NCBI GenBank assembly: GCA_021325355.1
Contig: JAJPHI010000018.1
Coordinates: 124,001 to 188,000 of the forward strand
Reading direction: 5' to 3'
Source: Pseudomonadota bacterium
Lineage (GTDB): Bacteria > Desulfobacterota > Binatia > Binatales > Binataceae
DNA: 64,000 bases
The stretch's first letter is position 1. Every line of letters starts with the position of its first letter. Below, one piece after another: positions 49,730-58,393 of the stretch. The notes under the pieces were generated by a model. The model searched no databases. It had not been told where the DNA came from and saw nothing but the letters and a program-made list of their open reading frames with translations. The position numbers were made by a program, and so were the translations under genes.

Positions 49730-50898
49730 GCCAGTTTGGCCCGCGCCGCGGCGAGCGCCTCCTCGATTATCAGCTTCAGCGGCACGCCGCGCTGGCGCGC
49801 GAGCGTGCGGCAGTCTTCGTACTCGGGAGCGACGGTTGGGATACCGCTGTCCTCGCCGCTCACTTTGACCCGCACCGCGCCGTGGCGCGTCGCGACCTCG
49901 AGCGTGCGCCGCGCGAGCTTCAGTCGGCTGACTGCATGAAACCGCAGGCCGATCGTTGAAGTTTCGGCGAAAATGACCTCGGCAATCCGTTCACGGAGAG
50001 CGGCCTCCGCGAGCACACTGACCATGACTGCCGGACGCCCCTTTTTCATGATCGTCGGGGTCAGGGCGACGTCGCGAGCGCCCGCCGCAAACAGGCGGTC
50101 GCTCAGATGCTCGTAGATTTGCGGATTCAGATCATCGATGTTCGCTGAGATTTCGAGCAGGTCGTCGCTCAGATAGCGTTGCGAGGTGTGTCCGATCAGC
50201 ACGCGCAAAAGATTGGGACGGTCGCGCAAATCCCGCGTGCCGGCGCCATATGCCACCAGTTCGCTGGTGAAGTTCAGGACGGCTGGCGCCGGTTCGGCGA
50301 GCGCCTTCACGATCGCGGCGCCGGTCGGCGTAACCATCTCGGCCTCGCCGTCACCGAGTCGGATCGGATAGCCGTGCAGCAGTTCCAGGGTGGCGGGCGG
50401 CGGTACCGGGATGACGCCGTGGCGCGAGCGGGCGAACCCGCCGCCCATCGGCAGCTCTGAGACCAGCAGCCGCTCGAGGCCCAGTTGATCCAAGGCCAGG
50501 GCGGCGCCGACGACGTCGATGATCGAATCAACGGCGCCGACCTCGTGAAAATGCACCTCCTCGGGCGTGGTGCGATGAACGCGGGCCTCGGCTTCGGCCA
50601 ACGCGCGAAAGACTGCGGTAGCCCTGGCCGCGACCTCGGGTTTAAGCGCCGCGCGAGTGATCATCGTGAGGATTTCGCTCAGATGGCGCTCGGGCTGCGG
50701 CGTTGAAACTTCGACCTCGAATTTCGTCGCGACGATTCCACTGCGCTCGAGCGGGCGGCGCGAAAGACGATAGCCGTCGATCCCGAGCGAGTCGACCGCC
50801 TGGCGCAGAGCGTCAAAGTCAGCGCCCGCATCCAGCAGCGCGCCGACGATCATGTCGCCGCTCAGTCCGGAGAACGCATCGAGGAAGGCCGTTTTCAT
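49723..50898 (-). CDS. larC: Nickel-pincer cofactor biosynthesis protein LarC
   Basis: 391 residues. FLDAFSGLSGDMIVGALLDAG at the N-terminus, HFHEVGAVDSIIDVVG near 120 and the PTGAAIVKAL segment near 190 are typical of LarC, which inserts nickel into the pyridinium-dithiocarboxylate cofactor of lactate racemase-like enzymes. It is one uninterrupted frame, not split as in lactobacilli. larA, larB and larE are not in this window. The ATG at 50898 is the family start. Confidence 0.93.
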   Translation of the reverse strand: MKTAFLDAFSGLSGDMIVGALLDAGADFDALRQAVDSLGIDGYRLSRRPLERSGIVATKFEVEVSTPQPERHLSEILTMITRAALKPEVAARATAVFRALAEAEARVHRTTPEEVHFHEVGAVDSIIDVVGAALALDQLGLERLLVSELPMGGGFARSRHGVIPVPPPATLELLHGYPIRLGDGEAEMVTPTGAAIVKALAEPAPAVLNFTSELVAYGAGTRDLRDRPNLLRVLIGHTSQRYLSDDLLEISANIDDLNPQIYEHLSDRLFAAGARDVALTPTIMKKGRPAVMVSVLAEAALRERIAEVIFAETSTIGLRFHAVSRLKLARRTLEVATRHGAVRVKVSGEDSGIPTVAPEYEDCRTLARQRGVPLKLIIEEALAAARAKLAQ

Positions 50899-51034
50899 GG
50901 GCGATCTTGTAGCAGTTGAGGCGCGGCCAGCCAAAAGTCGAACGAGTTTCTTCGGCGGTCGCGTCGGGCAACCAGCGGGTGCGCTTGATTATCGGCAGAC
51001 GGCTAGGTACGAATTTAGGTTCCGCCTTCCGTGC

Positions 51035-51110
51035 TCCCCGGTAGCTCAGTCGGTAGAGCAGACGGCTGTTAACCGTCGGGTCGCTGGTTCGAATCCGGCC
51101 CGGGGAGCCA
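51035..51110 (+). tRNA. tRNA-Asn (anticodon GTT)
   Basis: 76-nt cloverleaf. Acceptor TCCCCGG pairs with CCGGGGA, G discriminator and encoded CCA at 51108-51110. The anticodon stem GACGG/CCGTC encloses CTGTTAA, placing GTT at 51068-51070. The T-arm GGTTCGAATCC is standard. A weak TTGATT-N17-TACGAA lies at 50985-51013. Confidence 0.98.
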
Positions 51111-51198
51111 TCCACTATCCTTCGGATCGAGGCGGCCGTCACGCAGCCGAAGTGCGCGGGGCGACGGCAGTCGAGGCCAGGCTTGGTTTCACGGCAGA

Positions 51199-51214
51199 TG
51201 TTTCACGTGAAACA
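51199..51214. promoter_or_regulatory. parS centromere-like site (ParB binding)
   Basis: TGTTTCACGTGAAACA is an exact match to the bacterial chromosomal parS consensus and is embedded in a 20-bp perfect palindrome (51197-51216). It lies in the 233-bp gap between tRNA-Asn and exonuclease III. Chromosomal parS sites normally cluster in the origin-proximal region and load ParB and condensin. parAB are not in the window. Confidence 0.93.
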
Positions 51215-51343
51215 TCGGGGCGCGCATAAGGACTCGTGGCCATCCACAGGAAATTTGCGCCTGTCCCCAGGTTTCGCGGCCAAAGGGGTGCGCACGGCTT
51301 GACTGAAGCTGGGGGATTAGCTCCGGGCGACCGGGAGGCCCGG

Positions 51344-52117
51344 TCAATCAGCGAGCTCGATCCAGGTCGGCGCGTGATCGCTGGCCTTCTCCAAGCCGCG
51401 AACCGCGCGATCGACGCCGGCGCCGGTCAGCCGGGCGCACAGCGCCGGACTTATCAAGAGATGGTCAATCCGGAGACCGGCGTCGCGCTGATAGTGATTA
51501 CGAAAGTAATCCCAGAAGGTATAGATGCGCTGGTTGGGATAGGTTTGGCGGAGCGCGTCGGTCCATCCCTGGCGCAGTAGCTCAGCGAAGGCCGCGCGAA
51601 CTTCGGGGCGGAAGAGCGCGTCGTTGACCCAAGCTTCGGGTTTATAAACGTCGATTTCGCTCGGGATAACATTGAAATCGCCGGCCAGCACGATGGGATC
51701 GCCGCCAGCGAGCAGTTCCTGCGCGTGCGCCGCAAGCCGCTCGAGCCAGCGCATCTTGTAGTCGAACTTCGGTCCGGGTGCGGGGTTCCCGTTCGGGAGA
51801 TAGAGGCAGCCGACCAGCAGCGGGCCGACGGCGGCTTCGATATAGCGGCTGTGGGCGTCGGCGGGATCGCCCGGCAGCGCGCGGCGCCGCTCCACCGGTT
51901 CGCCGCCGCGGGCGAGAATCGCCACGCCGTTGAAGCTCTTCTGCCCGTGCCAGATGGCGTGGTAGCCGGCGGCGCGGATGGCGAGCGCGGGGAAGTCCTC
52001 CTGCTGGGCCTTGAGCTCCTGCAGGCAGACGATGTCGGGACGCGTTTCGTCGAGCCAGCGCAGCAGGATCGGCAGGCGGGTTCGAATCCCGTTGACGTTG
52101 AAGGTGGCGATGCGCAA
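51344..52117 (-). CDS. xth: Exodeoxyribonuclease III
   Basis: 257 residues of the endonuclease/exonuclease/phosphatase fold. TFNVNGIRTRL near residue 4, VCLQELKAQ near 31 with the metal Glu, LAGDFNVIPSEIDVY near 145 with Asp and Asn, and RIDHLLIS and KASDHAPTW near the end give a complete active site. An AP endonuclease and 3'-exonuclease in base-excision repair. A single gene. Confidence 0.95.
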   Translation of the reverse strand: MRIATFNVNGIRTRLPILLRWLDETRPDIVCLQELKAQQEDFPALAIRAAGYHAIWHGQKSFNGVAILARGGEPVERRRALPGDPADAHSRYIEAAVGPLLVGCLYLPNGNPAPGPKFDYKMRWLERLAAHAQELLAGGDPIVLAGDFNVIPSEIDVYKPEAWVNDALFRPEVRAAFAELLRQGWTDALRQTYPNQRIYTFWDYFRNHYQRDAGLRIDHLLISPALCARLTGAGVDRAVRGLEKASDHAPTWIELAD

Positions 52118-52150
52118 TGGTCGCGGGCGCTCCGGCGCCCGACCGAGAGT

Positions 52151-52594
52151 TTAGTCGGGTGGCCGGCGAAAGCCGAGCGCCGGCAAGAGGACCGTCAACG
52201 ATGCAGGGTTGGTCCGGCCCGCCGCTCCGAGTATCGGGACCACCCTTGCGCGACGCGACCGGGGCGGGCGCGGCGGGCAAGCGTGGCGGCTATCGAGGGT
52301 TGGCGCCGCACCTGCGGAGCTTGCGGCGATCGGCGGAGGCTCGGCGAGCATGGGGCACGGGCCGTTTTCAAAAGTGGCGAAACGCTCGCGGCCGACCGCG
52401 CCGGCGATCGGGATGCCATTTTCGTCCAGAACCGCGACGCGGCTGCCGCAGACCAGAAACGACCAGTTGCATCGTGCGCAATAATAGAGGCGGCCGCTCG
52501 CGGCCCCCGTCCCCGTCGGCCGCGGTCCGATGACGAACTGATGCCGAGCGGTGATGCGCGGAGGAGAGGTTCTTGAACGCCACCAGAAGTTCAT
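52151..52594 (-). CDS. Hypothetical Cys-rich protein
   Basis: 147 residues, unrecognised. The credible part is residues 37-85: LYYCARCNWSFLVCGSRVAVLD followed by a later GPCPML, a Cys-x2-Cys-x6-Cys...Cys pattern that looks like a small zinc ribbon. The remainder is Pro/Arg-rich and could be non-coding, or the reading frame may be shorter. It lies in the 658-bp gap between exonuclease III and the ABC exporter adaptor; nothing else is seen there. Confidence 0.45.
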   Translation of the reverse strand: MNFWWRSRTSPPRITARHQFVIGPRPTGTGAASGRLYYCARCNWSFLVCGSRVAVLDENGIPIAGAVGRERFATFENGPCPMLAEPPPIAASSAGAAPTLDSRHACPPRPPRSRRARVVPILGAAGRTNPASLTVLLPALGFRRPPD

Positions 52595-52775
52595 GGCGGA
52601 GGCAATGGCAATTCCCGGACCGCGGGAGAAAGTCCCGTAGAATCGCGGTTCCAGGGGCGATCCGGATACCGCGCGAGTGGCGGGGCCATGCGAAACGCAA
52701 GAACCGTCGTGCGATTTGCGCGACGCTTCGCGGCAGCTTTATTCGCGGATCTGGCGCAGCAGGCCGCCGCGCGCT

Positions 52776-53978
52776 TCAGGGCGTCGGCGTGACGCGGGCG
52801 CCTTCGCGCAGGCCGGCAGGGGGGTCGAGAATGACGAGTTCGCCGCCGTCGAGGCCGCGCGCGATTTCAACGCCGTCCTCGAGCTCACGACCGGGGGTGA
52901 CGACGCGACGATGCGCGAGGCCCTGGCTCACGGTCCAGACCGCGCTGCCTGACGGATCGGTGACGAGGGCTTTGCGGGGCACGACGACGGTTGCGGCGCT
53001 CGCCGGCGGCGGTTCATCAGCGAGGAAGGCCACCTTCGCGCTCATCTCGGGTTTGATGATGCGCAGGTCGGGATGGGTCAACTTGACCTCAACCTTGACG
53101 GTGCCCTTCTGGCGGTCGGCTGCGGGATAGATTTTCGCCACGGTTGCGGCAAACGATTGATCGGGATAGGCGTCGGGCGTGACGGTTGCCGGCCCGCCCA
53201 TCACGACCTTGGCGATATCGCTCTCGTTGATATCAACTTCGGTGCGCATATCGGTGGTATCGGCCAATTGCACGATATCGGTGGTGCCGCCGCCGGCCTG
53301 GATATCGCCGCCGTAGTTGATGGTGTCGCCGAGCTCGCGGTACTTGGTGAGAACGATGCCATCGATGGGCGAAGTAATCACGCACTGACTGACGTTAAAG
53401 CGGGCGTAATCAATCGCGGCTTCGGCCTTTTGCAGTTGCGCTTGCGCGACGGCGAGGGCGTTGTCGGCAACGTCGAGCTGATCACGCGAAGCGACCTGGT
53501 TGCGATAGAGGGTGCGGAGGCGCGCGGCCTGAGCGCGCTTCAGGCGAACGTCGGCGGCGGCGAGGTCGCGATCGGCGATAGCCTGGCGCAGTTGCGCCTG
53601 ATAGTCGCGGTCGTCGATGCGCGCGAGCAGATCGCCGCGCCGCACGTGCTGGCCTTCTTCGATGGGCTCTTCGACGATCTGGCCGAGGATTTTAGTGCCG
53701 ACGACAATGTATTTGTGCTGGGTGACGACGTAACCGGAACCGGTCAGGAGAATAGCGGGCGCGCCGCCGCGGGCTATGGCGACGGCCGTCTGCACGGTCA
53801 AGGGGCGGCCGAGAGTGCGCGAGTAAACGACCTCGCCGGCGATCGCCAGCAGCAGGGCAACGGCGAGGCCGGCGATGAAGCGGAGGTAACGCGGGCGGGC
53901 GCGGGGCGGCGAAGAGCGGTCGATACGGAGGGAATCGATATCGACCAGGTTCGGCTCGCGTTTGGCGCCACCGGCCAT
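52776..53978 (-). CDS. ABC exporter periplasmic adaptor (HlyD/MacA family)
   Basis: 400 residues. One TM helix near 28-47 (FIAGLAVALLLAIAGEVVY), a first lipoyl half (VVGTKILGQIVEEPIEEGQHVRRGDLLARID), a coiled-coil hairpin (about 115-185, rich in Ala/Gln/Arg), the second lipoyl half (ITSPIDGIVLTKYREL) and a beta-barrel region follow. It should link the two FtsX-type permeases to an outer membrane channel. The ATG at 53978 starts 2 bp after the permease stop. Last gene of the operon. Confidence 0.9.
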   Translation of the reverse strand: MAGGAKREPNLVDIDSLRIDRSSPPRARPRYLRFIAGLAVALLLAIAGEVVYSRTLGRPLTVQTAVAIARGGAPAILLTGSGYVVTQHKYIVVGTKILGQIVEEPIEEGQHVRRGDLLARIDDRDYQAQLRQAIADRDLAAADVRLKRAQAARLRTLYRNQVASRDQLDVADNALAVAQAQLQKAEAAIDYARFNVSQCVITSPIDGIVLTKYRELGDTINYGGDIQAGGGTTDIVQLADTTDMRTEVDINESDIAKVVMGGPATVTPDAYPDQSFAATVAKIYPAADRQKGTVKVEVKLTHPDLRIIKPEMSAKVAFLADEPPPASAATVVVPRKALVTDPSGSAVWTVSQGLAHRRVVTPGRELEDGVEIARGLDGGELVILDPPAGLREGARVTPTP

Positions 53979-53980
53979 CG

Positions 53981-55144
53981 TCAGAGGCTCCGCAAGGCAT
54001 CGACGACGTTCATCCGCATCGCGTGCCACGCCGGCAGCCATCCGCCGAGCAGGCCCATCAGGGCGGCGAAGAGCAGGCCCTGGCCGATGATCGCTGGGGT
54101 CACGCGAAAACTGAACGCCATCGTCGAGAAGGTGACGGTGTTGGCGAAGGTGGTGGAGACGCCGTTGATCGGCAGGGCGAGGACGATGCCGAGGAGGCCG
54201 GCCGCGAGGGCGAGCAGCAGCGATTCGGCGAGCATCGAGAGCATCACGGCGCCGCCGGTAAAGCCGAGCGCGCGAAGGGTCGCGAGCTCCGTGGTGCGCG
54301 CGGAGATGGCCGCGTACATGGTGTTCATCGCGGCGAAGACGGCGCCGATGGCCATTATCAGGGCGGCAACGGTGCCGAGGGAACGCATGCGGTCGGCGGT
54401 CACGGTCTGGTCCTTATAGTAGGCGGCTTCGCTCTCGGCCTGGAGGTTGATGCGGGGATCATCGGCGATGCGTCGAATCAGGGCGTCGGCGTCGGCGCCC
54501 GGAGCGAGTTTGATGCGCACGGAGGCGTAGTAATCGCCGCGCTGCGTATCGCGGAGCACCTGAAAGAGATCGCCCCAGATCTCGGATTCGAAGGATCCGC
54601 CGCCGGCGGCAAAGATGCCGACGACCTTCCAGGTGCGCCGCCCCGCCGGCAGCATCGCGCCGAGCGCGCAATGGCGGTAACGATGGAGCAGGCCCTGACC
54701 GACGATGACTTCGCCGAGGCCGGGCTTGAACATGCGACCGGCGACGAGGTGAACCTTGTCGTGGACGAGGAGGGCGATGGGGCGCACGCCGCGCAGAATG
54801 ACATTGTCGCGGACGCCGTCCGTGCGATCGAGCAGGACCTGCACCGGCAGTTCGGGCGAGGCGTAGGGTTCGCCGGTGGGGGTGCGACGAATCGCGGCCA
54901 GGTATTGGAGCGCCTCGAACTGCGCGATGGTGAAGCCGGAGACGGTTTCGGTGGTGGCGCCGCGGCGGAGCACGACGAGGTTATCGGGTGACCCGGCGTC
55001 TTCGATCGCGGCGTCGAGGCCCGCCACCATGGCCATCGCGATGACGAAGACCACGACGACGAGGGCGATACCGCCGGCGGTCATCAGGGTGGTGACGGGG
55101 CGGACGATAAGGCTGCGGGCATTGTATTTCAGGGGGATGGTCAT
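53981..55144 (-). CDS. ABC transporter permease (FtsX/MacB type), second subunit
   Basis: 387 residues. One TM near the N-terminus (LMTAGGIALVVVVFVIAMAM), a large periplasmic domain, and three C-terminal TM helices with the FtsX signature (ATLRALGFTGGAVMLSMLAESLLLALAAG). It starts one base after the other permease stop. The pair presumably forms a heterodimer powered by the ATPase at 56295. The cargo is unknown; MacB-like exporters move lipoproteins, peptides or macrolides. Confidence 0.9.
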   Translation of the reverse strand: MTIPLKYNARSLIVRPVTTLMTAGGIALVVVVFVIAMAMVAGLDAAIEDAGSPDNLVVLRRGATTETVSGFTIAQFEALQYLAAIRRTPTGEPYASPELPVQVLLDRTDGVRDNVILRGVRPIALLVHDKVHLVAGRMFKPGLGEVIVGQGLLHRYRHCALGAMLPAGRRTWKVVGIFAAGGGSFESEIWGDLFQVLRDTQRGDYYASVRIKLAPGADADALIRRIADDPRINLQAESEAAYYKDQTVTADRMRSLGTVAALIMAIGAVFAAMNTMYAAISARTTELATLRALGFTGGAVMLSMLAESLLLALAAGLLGIVLALPINGVSTTFANTVTFSTMAFSFRVTPAIIGQGLLFAALMGLLGGWLPAWHAMRMNVVDALRSL

Positions 55145-55145
55145 C

Positions 55146-56276
55146 TCAGGCGACCGCGCGAAGCGCCTCGACGATATTGCGTCGCGCCGCCGCGCTGGCG
55201 GGGACGATCGCGCTGACGAGACCGATGAGGACGGCCACGGCGAAGGCGATAAAGAGCACCGAGGTGGGCATCTGGATGGCGCCGACGACGCCCTGCACGG
55301 TGATCGAGCGCAGCAGGAGGAAGGCGCCGCAGCAGCCGAGGAGCCATCCGGCCAGCGCGATGAGGAGGGATTCCGCGAGCAGCATCGCGAGGATGGTGCG
55401 GGTGGGAAAGCCGATCGAGCGCAGCACCGCGATTTCGGTTCGGCGCTCGCGAATCGACATGGCGGCGGTATTGGCGGCGACGAGGCCGATCGCGAAGACG
55501 ACGAGGATGCCCATCAGCTCGGCCATGCGAAAGAACACGCGGTAGCCGGCGATGAAGTTGCCGTAAAAGGCGGCTTCGGGCTCGGTCAAGGTTTCGGCCG
55601 AGGAGTTGGCGAAGTTTTCGTCAAGCGCGGTGATGACCTGGGGGACGTTGGCGGCGCGGTCAACCCTGACCCAGATGACATCGACGAAACCGGGGCGGCC
55701 GCGCACCTCTTCGAGATAGTCGCGGCGAAACACGAGGAAGCTCGGCGGCGCCTTGCCGTTGAGGGTGCCGACGATATCGAGAGTGACGTTGAACGGATAG
55801 ATGGTGCCGCGCAGCATGATGCGCTGACCGAGGTGGAAGCCGAAGCGCCGCATCGTTTCGGGGCCGACGAGAGCGGCGGTGCGCAGATGCTGAAAGCGCT
55901 CGAGCGCGTCGGGGGCGATTTCCCAATCGGGCCACATCGCGCCGACCTGCTCGGGATCGACCGACATGTTGGGAAACTGGTCGGCGACTTCATGGTAGAT
56001 GCCGCCGAACCAGCTCTGCGCGACCACCGCCTCGACGTGCGGAGTTGCGGCGATCGCCTGTTTGTAGGCCTCGGGGATGCCGTAGGTGACACCGGCCTTG
56101 TTATGGCAGGCCACGCGATTGGAGGCCGCCGGGTCAGCGAGGAAGCGATTGACCACGGCCGGCATACTGACCAGGGCGGAGAAGATGAACAGCGAGACGG
56201 CGATTGAGATGAGCGTGAAGATAGTGCGGCGTTTGCTGCGGGCGAGGTTTTTTACGACCAGGGCGGCGTACTTCAT
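55146..56276 (-). CDS. ABC transporter permease (FtsX/MacB type), first subunit
   Basis: 376 residues. An N-terminal TM (about 17-39), a periplasmic domain of about 200 residues, and a C-terminal FtsX core: AVLRSIGFPTRTILAMLLAESLLIALAGWLLG near 285 and the final helix IALFIAFAVAVLIGL-like segment. It differs from its partner in the periplasmic region, consistent with a heterodimer. Follows the ATPase by 18 bp. Confidence 0.9.
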   Translation of the reverse strand: MKYAALVVKNLARSKRRTIFTLISIAVSLFIFSALVSMPAVVNRFLADPAASNRVACHNKAGVTYGIPEAYKQAIAATPHVEAVVAQSWFGGIYHEVADQFPNMSVDPEQVGAMWPDWEIAPDALERFQHLRTAALVGPETMRRFGFHLGQRIMLRGTIYPFNVTLDIVGTLNGKAPPSFLVFRRDYLEEVRGRPGFVDVIWVRVDRAANVPQVITALDENFANSSAETLTEPEAAFYGNFIAGYRVFFRMAELMGILVVFAIGLVAANTAAMSIRERRTEIAVLRSIGFPTRTILAMLLAESLLIALAGWLLGCCGAFLLLRSITVQGVVGAIQMPTSVLFIAFAVAVLIGLVSAIVPASAAARRNIVEALRAVA

Positions 56277-56294
56277 CGGAGCGCTTCCGTAGAG

Positions 56295-57047
56295 CTAGGC
56301 GAGCCGGCGCCGGCCGGGCTCGACGCCGGTCAGGATGCCCTTGTCGAGGCGGTAGATCTCATCGACGTGGTGCTCGGCGCGGGAGTCATGCGTGACCATC
56401 ACGATGGTTTTGCCGAAGCGGCGATTCAACTCGCCGAGGAGGTTGAGGATCTCTTCGGCGGAGGTGGCGTCGAGGTCGCCGGTGGGTTCGTCGGCGACGA
56501 CGATGGTGGGATCGGTGACGATGGCGCGGGCGATAGCGACGCGCTGTTCCTGGCCGCCGGAGAGCTGGCGGGGATAGTGATCCATGCGATCGCCGAGGCC
56601 GACGGCGCGCAGGGCGGTTTCGACATGAGCGCGGCGATCGCGTTTGTTGAGGGTGGTAAGCAGCAGGGGCAGATCGACGTTTTCGCGGGCGGTGAGGACC
56701 GGAATCAGGTTGTAGAACTGAAAAACCAGGCCGATATGGCGCGCACGCCAGGCGGCGAGTTCGCGATCCTTTTTGCTGCTGATCTCCTCGCCACCGACGG
56801 CGACGCGACCGGAGCTCGGATGGTCGATGCCGGCGATCAGATTGAGCAGCGTGGTTTTACCCGAGCCGGAGGGGCCCATGATGGCGACGAAGCGCGCCGG
56901 CGGGATGGTCAGCGAAACGTTGTCGAGGGCATGGACCGCAAACTCGTCGCGGCGATAGATGCGTCGCACCTGGTCGAGTTCGACGGCCGGGGGCGTCGGG
57001 GTGTCGAGTCGCAGCGCCGCGCCCTCGCTGTGGGCGGCTCTTTGCAT
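56295..57047 (-). CDS. ABC transporter ATP-binding protein (LolD/MacB type)
   Basis: 250 residues. Walker [10 protein letters not shown] near residue 58, Q-loop LVFQFYNL, signature [14 protein letters not shown] near 162, Walker [13 protein letters not shown] near 182 and switch MVTHD near 215. All motifs are intact. It begins the operon ATPase-permease-permease-adaptor. No TolC gene is adjacent, so it may use the one at 14812 or another outside the window. Confidence 0.95.
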   Translation of the reverse strand: MQRAAHSEGAALRLDTPTPPAVELDQVRRIYRRDEFAVHALDNVSLTIPPARFVAIMGPSGSGKTTLLNLIAGIDHPSSGRVAVGGEEISSKKDRELAAWRARHIGLVFQFYNLIPVLTARENVDLPLLLTTLNKRDRRAHVETALRAVGLGDRMDHYPRQLSGGQEQRVAIARAIVTDPTIVVADEPTGDLDATSAEEILNLLGELNRRFGKTIVMVTHDSRAEHHVDEIYRLDKGILTGVEPGRRRLA

Positions 57048-57208
57048 ATGATTGCGATACTAGGCCGAACGGAAGAGCCTGCAAAGGTGCAAAGTGAGCG
57101 TTGTCGTTGGCAGCGGCGCGCGCGGCGAAGCGGCAGGCGGCCACGGTTGAGGCAGGGGGCGCAAAGGTCGAGAATACGCGGAGAGTCGTTTCGCGGGACC
57201 TGAAGCGG

Positions 57209-57871
57209 ATGAGCAGTGCGGGCGTAAGGGTCGGCCTGAGTCTTGGCCTGGGTCTTGGCGCGCTGGTTGCGGCGGGCTGTGCGCTGCCGGCGAATCAGCA
57301 GACGGCGCCGGTAGCCGCGCCGGCGGGCGCAGATTCCACGGCGAGCGCGCCGAGCACGGTCGCCGTGGGGGGTGAGCAGTCGGCGGCCCTGGCGTCCGGC
57401 GGTCGCGGCGAGGACAGCGAAGGGAAAGGCGGTCTTAGGCGCCTGCCGTTTGCGGGGCGGCTCGTCTCGGGCGATGCCGCGGAGCTGCCGCCGGCGGTGG
57501 CGGCGTCGCTCAGCCCCGATGCGCCGATAAGCTTCAGCTATCGGGAGGAGCTGAGCCACGACGAGTACCATCTCCCGCTGTGGTATTCGTTCATCGATCC
57601 GGTGACCTACGTCGGCGCGCCGCTCGGCGATTTCGGGGTGACGGCGGCGGCGGAGCTGACGATCGCGCGCGGCGATCGGCTGATCGGGCAATACGCGGCG
57701 AAGGTGCATGTATCAAAATCCTACACTTTGTATAAGCAGCCGACCCATCGCGAAGTGGAGGAGGCGGCGCGGGCGGCGGTGCGCGCGAAGATCGATGATG
57801 AGCTGGCGGCGGATGACGCGCGTCTCAGCCGGGTCGCGATGAACCTGACGGGCGCGGAGCGGGCGCCGTGA
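57209..57871 (+). CDS. Putative lipoprotein, unknown function
   Basis: 220 residues. From the ATG at 57209 the N-terminus MSSAGVRVGLSLGLGLGALVAAGC ends in a lipobox-like AAGC (Cys 24). An Ala/Pro/Ser-rich linker to about residue 70 is followed by a folded part around FSYREELSHDEYHLPLWYSFIDPVTYVGAPLG. No family recognised. Upstream in-frame sequence exists but lacks a signal. It overlaps the next gene by 4 bp (GTGA), so the two lipoproteins are expressed together. Confidence 0.7.
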   Translation: MSSAGVRVGLSLGLGLGALVAAGCALPANQQTAPVAAPAGADSTASAPSTVAVGGEQSAALASGGRGEDSEGKGGLRRLPFAGRLVSGDAAELPPAVAASLSPDAPISFSYREELSHDEYHLPLWYSFIDPVTYVGAPLGDFGVTAAAELTIARGDRLIGQYAAKVHVSKSYTLYKQPTHREVEEAARAAVRAKIDDELAADDARLSRVAMNLTGAERAP

Positions 57872-58302
57872 AATCAGTGGTGCGGATGCTGCTGCTGGCG
57901 GTGGCGGTTAGCGGATGCGCGGTGGCGGGGGCGCCGTTTCAACGGACCGAGCCGCCGCCCGGGATGTCCACGATCTATGTCTATCGGCCGTATCATTACG
58001 TGGGGTCGCTGCTGCGGCCGCCGGTGACCTGCGGCGACGAGACGGCGCGGATCGGTCCGGGCGGTTATCACGCGTTCGTGGTGCCGGCAGGCACGGTGAC
58101 CTGCAGCGTGCAGGGCGGCGAGAGCGTCGATGAAACGGCTATCGAAGGCGCGCCGCGCCATTATTATATCCGCGAGGAGATCGGCTGGGGCGTGCTGAGC
58201 GGCCATCCGCATCTGAATCCGATGGATAACGACACGGCGCACGACGAGATCGCGCAGTGCTGCGTCGCGGAGGATCAGAAGCAGTATCAGGTGGGTCCGT
58301 AA
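57868..58302 (+). CDS. DUF2846-like lipoprotein
   Basis: 144 residues. A GTG start overlaps the preceding stop. The signal MKSVVRMLLLAVAVSGC gives a lipobox (VSGC, Cys 17). STIYVYRPYHYVGSLLRPPVTCGDE and GGYHAFVVPAGTVTC resemble DUF2846 domains, small beta proteins on envelope lipoproteins. Function unknown; it probably works with the lipoprotein before it. Confidence 0.75.
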   Translation: MKSVVRMLLLAVAVSGCAVAGAPFQRTEPPPGMSTIYVYRPYHYVGSLLRPPVTCGDETARIGPGGYHAFVVPAGTVTCSVQGGESVDETAIEGAPRHYYIREEIGWGVLSGHPHLNPMDNDTAHDEIAQCCVAEDQKQYQVGP

Positions 58303-58332
58303 TTCTGATCGCGGCGCGCGGGGCGGTTCGAG

Positions 58333-58366
58333 GAAAAAAACAGGGTCGGCGGTCGGCCGACCCTGT
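58333..58366 (-). terminator. Rho-independent terminator of the minus-strand FBP aldolase/phosphatase gene
   Basis: An 11-bp perfect stem (58340-58350 with 58356-58366), 5-nt loop, and a seven-base A run at 58334-58340 that reads as Us on the minus strand. The gene ends 28 bp upstream. The stem is GC-rich (GGGTCGGC). Confidence 0.92.
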
Positions 58367-58393
58367 TGCGCAGACGCGACGATCAGGAAGGAA

